Positions 40,119 through 49,641 of a stretch of 64,000 nt of DNA are shown piece by piece. The number at the start of each line of letters is the position of its first letter. Within the stretch, counting starts at the first letter, position 1. Source of the DNA: an uncultured Alistipes sp. (GTDB taxonomy: Bacteria; Bacteroidota; Bacteroidia; Bacteroidales; Rikenellaceae); contig CAJUMU010000008.1 of NCBI GenBank assembly GCA_910587675.1, forward strand, positions 1-64,000, given 5' to 3'. The notes under the pieces were generated by a model that did not search any database, was not told where the DNA came from, and was given only the letters and a program-made list of their open reading frames with translations. Position numbers and translations under genes: made by a program.

Positions 40119-42057
40119 CGACCGTATAGTTTTTGTTCTCCACTCTGTCGTAATAGCTCTGTATGAGGGCTTTCAACCGTCGCTCCACATCTTCGGCCGA
40201 CACCTCGCCCGCGAGGTCGCGCTCGTGCTTAATGTCGTCGAGGGCGTATATGCCGCGCACCTCGCGCTCGTCGAAGCGTATCAGATAGCGGTCGGTGATC
40301 GCCTGAAACATGTTGTTGTCGTAATTGACCGCAAAGGGCGTGCCCGCGTATTCGTTGAAGATATCGCGGCCGAAGGCGAAGTAGGGCTCGCGGTTGCCGA
40401 GCAGGCCCAGCAGCGTGGGCATGATGTCAATCTGCGACACGGGCGTGCGATGCTCGCCGAAAAGCGAGCTCTCAGGCGCGTAGATGAATCCGAAGATGCG
40501 GTAGTCGTCGGGCGAGCGGCGGAACGCTTCGGAGAACTTCTCGCTCGACACATGGTCGGCCACGAAGACGAAGACCGTATTGCGGAACCACTCCTCGTCG
40601 CCGAAGCGGTCGAAGAATCGGCGGAACGCCTCGTCGACGTAGGCCACGCACTTGTGGTTGGCCGTGAGCCCCTCGGGGAGCCGCCCCGCGTAACGTTCGG
40701 GTATGACGAAGGGGTGGTGCGACGAGAGAGTGAACATCGTCGAGAAGAATGGCTGCCGCGCCTCTGAGAGCGTCTCGCCCATATATTGCATGAACTCCTC
40801 GTCCCAGATTCCCCAGTAGCCGTCGAAATCGCCCTTGCCGTGCGCCGCCTCGTAATCCTCGCGGCTGCGGAGGTCGTCGATGCCCACGGCCCGCGCGTAT
40901 GCGCCGAAGCCCATCGAACCTCGGTCCGAGCCGCAGAAGAACATCGTTTTGTAACCCTTGTCTTTGAGTATGGCGGGGAGGGCGCGCGTGGTCCCCATCG
41001 ATTGGGGCATCAGCACGAACGGCGTCTTGAACGACGGTATGGAGCTCCACACCGCGGGCAGGGCCTGAATCGACCGCTTGCCGTTGGCGTACATGCGGTG
41101 GAAGGTGTAGCTCTGCCGCATGAGCGAGTCGAGGAACGGGGTGTAGCCCTTTTGTTCCTTGTCGGCATAGAGGTCGGGGCACAGCAGGGCCGAATGCTCG
41201 GCCGAGAAGCTCTCCAAGACGAATATGACCACGTTGCGTCCCGTCAGCTCCGTGTCGCCCGCGTCGGCCGACGGACGGTGCTCGGGGGTGTAGATCGACC
41301 GCAGGGTTTCGTCGTCGAAATAGCGTTCGTAATGCAGCTTGCCGCCCGATCCCACGGTGCGCAGCACGCAGAACGGGTTGCTCAGGATCATGGTCGCCAA
41401 CGAGTTGTCGGCCGTGTAGAGCGTGGCGTTCGACAGCGTGACGGGGCGCGTCATCTTGGTGAAGCCTCCGCGGATGCCGCCCACCGTGAGCGTCGCGGCG
41501 AGCAGCAGGACGGGGATGCCCGCCAAGTAGTACCACGCGCCCGCGAAGATAGGCTCGGGCTTTATGCGGCGGCCGTATCCCCGGGCCAAGAGGGCTGTGA
41601 GGAGCGCGCCCGCCACTGCCAGATACCAGTTCTCGGCGGCGAACTTCACGATGAGCCTGAACGAGTTGTCGTTGTCGGCGAAGAGTATCTCGTCGGCCGT
41701 GAAACGCTTCTGCGCATAGCGGAAATATACCGCGTCGGCCAGATTGAGAGCCACGATGGCCGTGGAGTTGACGATCATGTAGTACCAATACGTCATCGAT
41801 TGCCACCAACGGCGTTCGCGAAGGTGCAGCGGCACGAGCGACAGCAGGATGAACGGCGCGTTGACATAGAGCACCGATACGGTGTCGAACTTTAACGCCC
41901 CGCGCAGCAGGTCGATCAATACCCCCCCCCGCAGTTCCGCAGCTCCCAAGATCGGCAGATTGTATAGATAGAATACGGCGCGGCAAAGCGCGAGCGCAAG
42001 CCAAAGCAGCGCCAAGCGGCGCGCGAGCAGCGCGATATGCGTCCGCAGGATTCTCAT
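40084..42057 (-). CDS. LTA-synthase-like membrane sulfatase/phosphoglycerol transferase
   Basis: A 657-residue membrane enzyme. Five N-terminal membrane helices (residues about 10-190) precede an alkaline-phosphatase-superfamily domain (about 250-640). Its metal/catalytic elements are VVIFVLESFSAEH (first acidic ligand), ANGKRSIQALPAVWSSIPS (likely nucleophile region, Ser in place of the Thr of LtaS), SDRGSMGFGAY and VFVADHVSSEKFSE (distal metal His/Asp), plus STMFTLSSHHPF. Bacteroidetes lack LTA, so homologues probably transfer phosphoglycerol or phosphoethanolamine to glycans or lipids. Codons 39-42 include a run of nine G residues, a possible slippage site. Overlaps rlmH by ATGA. Confidence 0.88.
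   Translation of the reverse strand: MRILRTHIALLARRLALLWLALALCRAVFYLYNLPILGAAELRGGVLIDLLRGALKFDTVSVLYVNAPFILLSLVPLHLRERRWWQSMTYWYYMIVNSTAIVALNLADAVYFRYAQKRFTADEILFADNDNSFRLIVKFAAENWYLAVAGALLTALLARGYGRRIKPEPIFAGAWYYLAGIPVLLLAATLTVGGIRGGFTKMTRPVTLSNATLYTADNSLATMILSNPFCVLRTVGSGGKLHYERYFDDETLRSIYTPEHRPSADAGDTELTGRNVVIFVLESFSAEHSALLCPDLYADKEQKGYTPFLDSLMRQSYTFHRMYANGKRSIQALPAVWSSIPSFKTPFVLMPQSMGTTRALPAILKDKGYKTMFFCGSDRGSMGFGAYARAVGIDDLRSREDYEAAHGKGDFDGYWGIWDEEFMQYMGETLSEARQPFFSTMFTLSSHHPFVIPERYAGRLPEGLTANHKCVAYVDEAFRRFFDRFGDEEWFRNTVFVFVADHVSSEKFSEAFRRSPDDYRIFGFIYAPESSLFGEHRTPVSQIDIMPTLLGLLGNREPYFAFGRDIFNEYAGTPFAVNYDNNMFQAITDRYLIRFDEREVRGIYALDDIKHERDLAGEVSAEDVERRLKALIQSYYDRVENKNYTVDDSVQRDSVDG
41932..41940. 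repeat. G9 homopolymer in a coding region
   Basis: Nine C on the plus strand, nine G on the coding strand, near codon 40 of the LTA-synthase-like gene. The frame is open as read. Confidence 0.7.
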
Positions 42058-42527
42058 TCGTGGTGATAGGGTTCGTTATTCAATATGGTGAATGCGCGGT
42101 AGAGCTGCTCGGCGAAGATGGCCCTCACGATCTGGTGCGAGAAGGTCATGCGCGAGAGCGACAGCTTCATGTCGGCGCGGGCGTATACCGCGTCCGAGAA
42201 GCCGTAAGGGCCTCCGATTACCATCACAAGCCGTTTCACGCCGCTCGACATGCGTTTCTGCATCCACGCCGCGAACTCGGGCGAGGTGTATTCCGCGCCG
42301 CGCTCGTCCATCAGGGCGAGGCAGTCGCCGTCGCCCACGCCGCGCAGGATGGCTTCGCCCTCCAGCTGTTTCTGTCGGTTCGGGGCCATGTTGCGGGTGT
42401 TGCGCACGTCGGCCAGAGTGGTCACCGTGAAGCGGCAATAGCGGTTGATGCGCTTGGCGTACATGGCCAAAAGGCTCTCCACCTCCTCCGAATCGGTCTT
42501 GCCGACCATTATGAGATCGATGTTCAT
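42054..42527 (-). CDS. rlmH: 23S rRNA pseudouridine1915 N3-methyltransferase RlmH
   Basis: A 157-residue SPOUT-family enzyme that methylates pseudouridine 1915 in helix 69. It has MNIDLIMVGKTDSEEVESLLAMYAKRI, the SAM-binding knot region CLALMDERGAEYTSPEFA and VMVIGGPYGFSDAV, and the typical C-terminus LSRMTFSHQIVRAIFAEQLYRA...NNEPYHHE. Standard length. Nineteen bp after the GH2-like gene and coupled to the sulfatase. Confidence 0.97.
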   Translation of the reverse strand: MNIDLIMVGKTDSEEVESLLAMYAKRINRYCRFTVTTLADVRNTRNMAPNRQKQLEGEAILRGVGDGDCLALMDERGAEYTSPEFAAWMQKRMSSGVKRLVMVIGGPYGFSDAVYARADMKLSLSRMTFSHQIVRAIFAEQLYRAFTILNNEPYHHE

Positions 42528-42546
42528 GCGTGTGCGTCGCGTGGGG

Positions 42547-43854
42547 TTACAGATCGGTGTTCCACTCGCCCTCGGCGCCCTCGTAAAACACGGGACGCTC
42601 CTTTTCCACCGACTTGAGCCATTCGTAAGCCTTGTACATGCAATAGCCGTTGCCCGAGTCGGCGCCGCCCAGCGCGAAGCCTATCACGCACGAGTGGTTG
42701 CGCGAACGGTAGTACATCGACTTTACGCGCGTCAGGTACTCCTCGACCAGCGCGGGGTCGTTGGCGGGGGTGCCTCCCACCGAACGGATGTTGCTGTTGG
42801 TGGGCGAGTTGATGTTGGCGCGGTCGATGACGAACATGCCCGCCTTGTCGCACATGTCGTAAAACCACTTGGGCTGGGGATAGTCGGGGCAGAGGGTGTT
42901 GTAGCCGCGCAGCTTCAGCTGCTCGATCGCCACGAAAGTCTTGTGGCGGTCCTCCGAGGCGTTGAAATGCTCCTTTTTCTGCACGTGCAGTATGTTGTCG
43001 AAACGGTAGAACCTGCCGTCGCGGTACTCCGTCTTGCCGAAACCCACTTTGAGCGGGATGTACTCCCACAGCATGCCGTTGCGCTTGACGTATATCATCA
43101 CGTCGTAAAGCGGCGGCTGTCCGTCGCCCCATTTGAAGTCGTATGCGTGGTAGATGTCGGGGTTGAAGCGCAGCGTGTCCGTCGAGCGGCCCTCGACCTC
43201 CAGCTCGTTCACGCTGTACTCCATGAGTTTGCCCTTGGGGTTGTAGATGTCGAAGCCCACCTGTATGGTCTCCTTGAAATTGAAGTCGTTGGCGACCACT
43301 ACGTCCAGCTCGAGCTTGGCGTATTGACGCGTGCTGTCGGGCACCAGCGCGATGTCGAAGTCGCGCACCGCCAGACGACGCTGCACGAAGATGTAACTGT
43401 TCTCGAACTGCTCGAAAGCGGGCTGGAACACGTTTTCGTGCAGTTGAGGCGTGCGGCTCGGACGTACGCCCACCATGATCTCGTTCACGCCCTGACGCAT
43501 GTAGGGCGAGATGAGGAAATCGGCGGGGGTGTAGGGGTCGTCGACCTCGGCGACGGCTTCGTTGTTGATGAACAGCGTGAAGGCCATGCCCGCGTTCTCG
43601 ATGTGGAAGAAGATGTTGTAGTCGTTCATCGTCGCGTCGATCTCCACCTTCTGCACGAAGCGCGCCTCGCCGCCCGCGACGGCTATGCGTCGGGGAGTGA
43701 AGGCCATGTATCCCGCCGTGGCGTCGCGCTTGTCGGCCGCGGCGTCCTCGCGTTTGTCGTATGTCAGAAATTCCGAACGCCACACGCGCGGCCCCTGTGC
43801 GTCGGCCGCCAATGTGGCGAGCAGGGCTGCCCCCGCAAGAATCAGTCGTCTCAT
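42547..43854 (-). CDS. GH2-like protein lacking catalytic glutamates
   Basis: A 435-residue secreted protein with a signal peptide (RLILAGAALLATLAADA). Its layout is that of a shortened GH2 beta-galactosidase-like enzyme: sugar-binding jelly-roll (about 60-160, with FLISPYMRQGVNEIMVGV), an Ig-like domain, and part of a TIM barrel (AIEQLKLRGYNTLCPDYPQP, WFYDMCDKAGMFVIDRANI). Where GH2 enzymes have the acid/base in SLGNE, it reads FALGGADSGNG, with no Glu, and the chain ends just past PVFYEGAEGEW, before the nucleophile region. So it is probably not a glycosidase; it may bind glycans. First gene of a four-gene leftward operon. Confidence 0.85.
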   Translation of the reverse strand: MRRLILAGAALLATLAADAQGPRVWRSEFLTYDKREDAAADKRDATAGYMAFTPRRIAVAGGEARFVQKVEIDATMNDYNIFFHIENAGMAFTLFINNEAVAEVDDPYTPADFLISPYMRQGVNEIMVGVRPSRTPQLHENVFQPAFEQFENSYIFVQRRLAVRDFDIALVPDSTRQYAKLELDVVVANDFNFKETIQVGFDIYNPKGKLMEYSVNELEVEGRSTDTLRFNPDIYHAYDFKWGDGQPPLYDVMIYVKRNGMLWEYIPLKVGFGKTEYRDGRFYRFDNILHVQKKEHFNASEDRHKTFVAIEQLKLRGYNTLCPDYPQPKWFYDMCDKAGMFVIDRANINSPTNSNIRSVGGTPANDPALVEEYLTRVKSMYYRSRNHSCVIGFALGGADSGNGYCMYKAYEWLKSVEKERPVFYEGAEGEWNTDL

Positions 43855-43890
43855 AAGAGCGTATCTTAAGTTTTAGTCGTCTCTTTTATC

Positions 43891-43942
43891 GATATCGGCA
43901 GTTAGCCGCCGCCCCGCGGCCGCCCGCGGCTGTGCGTCGCGC
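43891..43942. repeat. Degenerate family A repeat
   Basis: CGATATCGGCAGTTAGCCGCCGCCCCGCGG resembles the left half of the family A elements at 11313, 48106 and 52801; the right half is missing or changed. Confidence 0.45.
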
Positions 43943-43953
43943 CGTACCGTTTG

Positions 43954-44000
43954 CAAAGGTACTTTTTTTTTGACAAATAGCAAATTATTGCATACCTTTG
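43954..44000. promoter_or_regulatory. Overlapping divergent promoters of the GH2-like operon and asnS
   Basis: Plus strand: TTTG (43969-43972), 20 bp, TACCTTTG (43993-44000) for asnS. Minus strand: TTTG (43981-43984), 19 bp, TACCTTTG (43954-43961) for the GH2-like gene. Both match the consensus. The two promoters interleave, and a T9 run (43963-43971) lies inside the leftward spacer. Confidence 0.85.
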
Positions 44001-44078
44001 TGGTTTGATAGCGGCGGCGGGCGTCGAGGGCGCCGAAGGGCCGCTAAGGTTAATTTTTGACGAAAGAAAGGACTTGAC

Positions 44079-45467
<1,389 letters not shown>

Positions 45468-45507
45468 CGCTACGGCAAGAACAGTCGTTCGTTCCGACCT
45501 CTTTGTA

Positions 45508-45595
45508 ATCGGAGCGCGGCGACCGAAGTCCCCTCCGAGGAGGGGATTCAGGGGAGGGTCGGACTTGTAAATGCGGCCGCGGGCCGCAAGCGACG
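45508..45595 (+). repeat. GC-rich dispersed repeat (family B, copy 2)
   Basis: Resembles 3736-3835: GGAGCGCGGCGACCGAAGTCCCCTCC, GAGGAGGGGATTCAGGGGAGGGT, then ACTTGTAAATGCGGCC. It contains CCCCTCC/GGAGGGG-type inverted repeats and may serve as the asnS terminator, though no T-run is present. Confidence 0.6.
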
Positions 45596-45655
45596 TCCGT
45601 CGGATTTGGTTTTATGGCATCGTGACGCCGGTACATTGAAAATAAATTGCTTGAT

Positions 45656-46426
45656 ATGAAGAGACTGATATTGTTCGTACTGCTCGCATGCCTCGCGGGA
45701 GGGGGAGAGGCCTCCGCCCGTCGGCGCGCGTCGAGAACGTGCAACCTCGTATTCATCGGCAACAGCATTACCGAAGGGGTGCTCCACGCCGACAAGGCGA
45801 AGACCGCCCCTCCGGTGTTCGCGGCCGAATACGCGGGCCGTATGCTCGGCGCCGACGTCAACTACCGCAACTGCGGCCGCTCGGGAGCCACGACAGTCGA
45901 TTTCCTGCCTGCGCGCGAAGCCGATTTCAAGCGCGTGGAACGGGCCGTCGGCGAATTGCAGGCCATCAGTTACGAACCCATCGTCTTTTCGATCATGCTC
46001 GGCACCAACGACTCGGCTTCGTCGGGTCCGCTCGGCGCGCCCGTGTCGAACGAGGATTACAAACGCAATCTGCTGACCATCATAGGGCGTCTGCGCGAAA
46101 TGTGTCCCGACGCGATCTTCGTGCTACAGCGTCCCATCTGGTACAGCCCCAACACCTACAACGGGGCCATGTATCTGGTGGCGGGGCAGAAGCGCCTGCT
46201 GGGCTATGCCAACGTGCTGATCGACTTGGTCGACAACAACGACGACATATATCTGGGCGATTTCAAGAGTTTCGAATATTTCCGCGCTAACTATCGCAAA
46301 CTCTGTTTCCCCGAGAACGGCAACGCGGGAGTGTTCTACCTGCATCCCAACGAGGAGGGCGCGCGCAAGCTTGCCAAACGCTGGGCGCGCGCGATAGTCC
46401 GCGCCGTGGAGGCGCGCAACCGTTGA
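45656..46426 (+). CDS. Secreted SGNH/GDSL hydrolase
   Basis: A 256-residue protein. The ATG at 45656 gives a signal peptide (RLILFVLLACLAGGGEASA). SGNH blocks are all seen: block I IGNSITEG (nucleophile Ser), Gly/Asn block NCGRSGATTVDFL, block III MLGTNDSAS, and block V YLHPNEEGARKLA with the catalytic His (Asp expected three residues before is replaced by Tyr, so the acid may be elsewhere). Such enzymes deacylate sugars or lipids in the envelope. Single gene; substrate unknown. Confidence 0.87.
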   Translation: MKRLILFVLLACLAGGGEASARRRASRTCNLVFIGNSITEGVLHADKAKTAPPVFAAEYAGRMLGADVNYRNCGRSGATTVDFLPAREADFKRVERAVGELQAISYEPIVFSIMLGTNDSASSGPLGAPVSNEDYKRNLLTIIGRLREMCPDAIFVLQRPIWYSPNTYNGAMYLVAGQKRLLGYANVLIDLVDNNDDIYLGDFKSFEYFRANYRKLCFPENGNAGVFYLHPNEEGARKLAKRWARAIVRAVEARNR

Positions 46427-46599
46427 CGCGCGGCCGCCGGCCCGATCCGAGCCGTCACGTCGGTTCGATATCCGAGGCGATGCCCGAGGCGGTCGGCCGC
46501 CCCTTGCCCGATACGACGTCCGTACGAGGCGGATCGACGTTCGGCCCCCGAAGAGACCTGTCGAATGTGGAAGTGTATAACAGCTAAAAATGTAACGCA

Positions 46600-48018
46600 A
46601 TGGCTATTTCACAACGTCAGATTCAGAAACTGCAACAGACTCTCTCTCCGCAGCAGATACAGATGATAAAGCTGCTGGAGCTGCCCACGATGCAGCTCGA
46701 ACAGCGCGTGAAGCAGGAGATCGAGGAGAACATCGTGCTCGAAGAGGAGGAGAACGCATCCGACGACGAGGAGGCGCAGAAGATATCGGTCGACGACTAT
46801 ATCCGCGACGACGACACCCCGAGTTACAAGAGCCGCATAAACAACTTTTCGAAAGACGACAAGCAGCGTCCCGTGAACATAACCGAGGGCCGTTCGATGC
46901 AGGAGTATCTCGCCGAGCAGTTGCGTTACCGCAACCTCTCGGATCGCGACATGCGCATCGCCGAGTTTCTGGTGGGCAGCATCGACGAGGACGGTTATCT
47001 GCGCCGCGATCTGGATTCTATATCGGACGACATAGCCTTTTCGCTCGGCATAGAGGTCGCGCCCGACGAGTTGGAGCGCGTGCTTGGCATAATCCATCAA
47101 CTGGAACCCGCGGGAATCGGCGCTCGCAATCTTCAGGAGTGTCTGCTGTTGCAGATGAGGCTGCGACGCATGGACTCGCCCGCGAAGAGGCTGGCCCGCA
47201 AGATCGTGACCTCCTATTTCGAGGAGTTCGTCAAGAAGCATTACGAGAAACTCATGTCGCGCCTCGGCGTCGGCGAGGAGGAGTTCCGCGACGCTATCGA
47301 GGAGATCCGCCACCTCTCGCCCAAGCCCGGGAACCTCTATTCGGAGGGGGGTATGGATACCACTCCTTATATAATTCCCGACTTTCGGATCGACTACCAC
47401 GACGGGCAGTTCGAGCTTTCGCTCAACTCCTACAATATCCCCGAGGTGAAGATCAACCGCCGCTACATGGAGATGATCCGCGACATGGTGACCTCGAACG
47501 GCATCGTGGCGGAGAAGAACCGCGAGGCTATACAGTTCGTGAAGAGCAAGATCGACTCGGCCAAGTGGTTCATCTCGGCCATTAAGCAGCGTCACGACAC
47601 GCTGATGCGCACCATGCAGGAGATACTGAACTTCCAGAAGGAGTATTTCAAGGACGGCGACAAGAGCAAGCTGCGCCCCATGATCCTGAAGGACATCGCC
47701 GACCGCACGGGGTTGGACGTTTCGACCATATCGCGCGTGGTGAACAGCAAGTACGCGCAGACGCATTTCGGAATCATACTCCTCAAGTCGCTCTTTTCGG
47801 AGGCCATGCAGACCGAGAGCGGCGAGATAGTGTCGAGTTACGAGATCAAGAACCTGCTCCAGACCTGCATCGACGAGGAGGACAAGCGGCACCCGCTCAC
47901 CGACGAGACGTTGATGAACATTCTCAACGCCAAGGGTTACTGCATCGCGCGCCGCACCGTGGCGAAGTATCGCGAGATGCTCGATATCCCCGTGGCGCGA
48001 CTGCGCAAGCAGATATGA
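46600..48018 (+). CDS. rpoN: RNA polymerase sigma-54 factor
   Basis: A 472-residue sigma-54. Region I is glutamine/leucine-rich (QRQIQKLQQTLSPQQIQMIKLLELP), followed by an acidic region II (LEEEENASDDEEAQ). The core-binding domain contains LVGSIDEDGYL and QLEPAGIGARNLQECLLLQM. The DNA-binding part has DIADRTGLDVSTISRVVNSKYAQT and the RpoN box ARRTVAKYRE. Directs transcription from -24/-12 promoters with AAA+ activators. No activator gene occurs in the window. Confidence 0.98.
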   Translation: MAISQRQIQKLQQTLSPQQIQMIKLLELPTMQLEQRVKQEIEENIVLEEEENASDDEEAQKISVDDYIRDDDTPSYKSRINNFSKDDKQRPVNITEGRSMQEYLAEQLRYRNLSDRDMRIAEFLVGSIDEDGYLRRDLDSISDDIAFSLGIEVAPDELERVLGIIHQLEPAGIGARNLQECLLLQMRLRRMDSPAKRLARKIVTSYFEEFVKKHYEKLMSRLGVGEEEFRDAIEEIRHLSPKPGNLYSEGGMDTTPYIIPDFRIDYHDGQFELSLNSYNIPEVKINRRYMEMIRDMVTSNGIVAEKNREAIQFVKSKIDSAKWFISAIKQRHDTLMRTMQEILNFQKEYFKDGDKSKLRPMILKDIADRTGLDVSTISRVVNSKYAQTHFGIILLKSLFSEAMQTESGEIVSSYEIKNLLQTCIDEEDKRHPLTDETLMNILNAKGYCIARRTVAKYREMLDIPVARLRKQI

Positions 48019-48033
48019 CGCCCGGCGGAGACG

Positions 48034-48072
48034 AAAAATATCCGACCTTTTTCAAGGTCGGATATTTTTTTG
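48034..48072 (+). terminator. Terminator of rpoN
   Basis: AAATATCCGACCTT and AAGGTCGGATATTT form a long stem around a short loop, ending in a seven-T run. Confidence 0.95.
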
Positions 48073-48105
48073 CAGTATCGCGTGGCCGGTTTTCGTTCGA
48101 TATTT

Positions 48106-48207
48106 CGACATCGCATCGCGATGTCTGCAGTTCGCCGCCGCCCCACGCGGCGGACTGCAACTCGCCGAGGCTCGTGCACTCCTGCCGCCGACGGCGAACA
48201 GCTTCGA
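48106..48207. repeat. GC-rich dispersed repeat (family A, copy 2)
   Basis: Begins CATCGCATCGCGATGT, a short palindrome, then TGCAGTTCGCCGCCGCCCCA and ends CCGCCGACGGCGAACAGC. Very close to 52801-52894 and 11313-11405. It fills the rpoN-FprA gap, where the two genes converge. Confidence 0.8.
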
Positions 48208-49374
48208 CTAACCCACCAGCGCATCCGCCAGCTCGGCGAACTTGGCTTCGGTGTCGGCGTTCATTGCCGAACGGATCGTAACGACGGGCTCCGCTATGCG
48301 CACATCCTTCATAGCCTCTAATTTTTCGCGCATGACGCGCGCCGCGACGGGCGCCCACGTGCCGTTCTCGACCAAAGCCACGGTGCGACGCTGGTAGTTT
48401 TTGCTCTTCAGGCGGCAGAGGAACGTCTCCATCGCGGGGAACAATCCTCCGTCGTAGGTGGCGCAGGCGAGCACCATGCGGTCGTAACGGAAAGCGTCCT
48501 CCACGGCCTCGGCCATGTCGTCGCGCGCGAGGTCGCATACCGAAACCTTCTCCGCGCCCTTCTCGCGCAGGATCTCGGCCAGTCGGCGAGCCGCGGCGGC
48601 GGTGTTGCCGTGTATCGAGCCGAAGGCGATGAATATGCCCTTGTCCTCGGGCTCATAGCTGCTCCACGTGTCGTATTTGCCGATGTAGTAGCCCAAATTC
48701 TCCTTGAGTATCGGGCCGTGCAGCGGGCAGATGGTCGCTATGTCGAGCGCGGCGGCCTTTTTGAGCAACGCCTGCACGTTCGCGCCGTACTTGCCCACGA
48801 TGTTGAAGTAGTAGCGGCGAGCCTCGCAAGCCCAGTCCTCGTCGGTGTCGAGCGCGCCGAACTTGCCGAAGCCGTCGGCCGAGAAGAGAACCTTTTCGCT
48901 CTGCTCGTAAGCCACCATCACCTCGGGCCAGTGCACCATCGGAGCCATGACGAATTGCAGCGTATGGGTGCCGAGCGGGAGGGTGTCGCCCTCGCATACC
49001 ACCACGCGGCGGTCGGCGTAATCGCTGCCGAAGAACTGCGCCGTCATGGCGAAAGTCTTGGCGTTGCCCACGATCTTCATCGCGGGGTAGCGGTTCATGG
49101 CCTCGGCGATGATCGACGCATGGTCGGCCTCCATATGCAGCGTGACGAGGTAGTCTGGCGTGCGGCCGTCCAGAGCCGTTTCGAGGTTGCGCAACCACTC
49201 GTCGCCCTTGCGGCGGTCGACGGTGTCCATTACGGCGATCTTGTCGTCGAGAATGAGGTACGAGTTGTACGATATGCCGTTGGGCACGACGTACTGGCTC
49301 TCGAACAGGTCGATGTCGCGGTCGTCGACTCCTATGTATTTGATCGAATCGGAGATCGTTATATTATTTGCCAT
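48208..49374 (-). CDS. FprA-type flavodiiron protein
   Basis: A 388-residue protein that reduces oxygen to water or NO to N2O in anaerobes. The start at 49374 (MANNITISDSI) is preferred to an upstream frame. Residues 1-245 are a metallo-beta-lactamase-like domain with diiron ligands in TLHMEADHAS, MAPMVHWPEVM, LFSADGFGKFG and CPLHGPIL. Residues about 250-388 are flavodoxin-like (IFIAFGSIHGNTAAAARRLAEIL, VLACATYDGGLFPAMETFL, VENGTWAP). No rubredoxin fusion. The donor is unknown. Confidence 0.94.
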   Translation of the reverse strand: MANNITISDSIKYIGVDDRDIDLFESQYVVPNGISYNSYLILDDKIAVMDTVDRRKGDEWLRNLETALDGRTPDYLVTLHMEADHASIIAEAMNRYPAMKIVGNAKTFAMTAQFFGSDYADRRVVVCEGDTLPLGTHTLQFVMAPMVHWPEVMVAYEQSEKVLFSADGFGKFGALDTDEDWACEARRYYFNIVGKYGANVQALLKKAAALDIATICPLHGPILKENLGYYIGKYDTWSSYEPEDKGIFIAFGSIHGNTAAAARRLAEILREKGAEKVSVCDLARDDMAEAVEDAFRYDRMVLACATYDGGLFPAMETFLCRLKSKNYQRRTVALVENGTWAPVAARVMREKLEAMKDVRIAEPVVTIRSAMNADTEAKFAELADALVG

Positions 49375-49403
49375 AGTCGTATAGTTTTTTTGTTTTCCGA
49401 TGA

Positions 49404-49411
49404 CAAATATA
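49404..49411 (-). promoter_or_regulatory. -7 element for the flavodiiron gene
   Basis: Reads TATATTTG on the minus strand, 30 bp before the start codon. No clear -33 box. Confidence 0.6.
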
Positions 49412-49579
49412 GTGCTTATTCGGTTAACGTACAGCATGCAACGGGGAATTTTTGCGTCCGTCGGCCGCAACTGCCTTTCCGACAGTACTCGGCGCGCATT
49501 ATATATATAAGTGTAACACTATTTTTCAATCGCAATATATGTGCGACAAAAAAAAATGCGAAAAATTTACTACTTTGTG

Positions 49580-49610
49580 TTGCATAATAGCAAAAGAGCG
49601 TTTATATTTG
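49580..49610 (+). promoter_or_regulatory. Promoter of the outer-membrane beta-barrel gene
   Basis: TTG (49580-49582), 20 bp spacer, TATATTTG (49603-49610). The -33 is a 3 of 4 match. Confidence 0.65.
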
Positions 49611-49641
49611 CGTCGTGAAAATAGAAACAAACATCAGCGAT

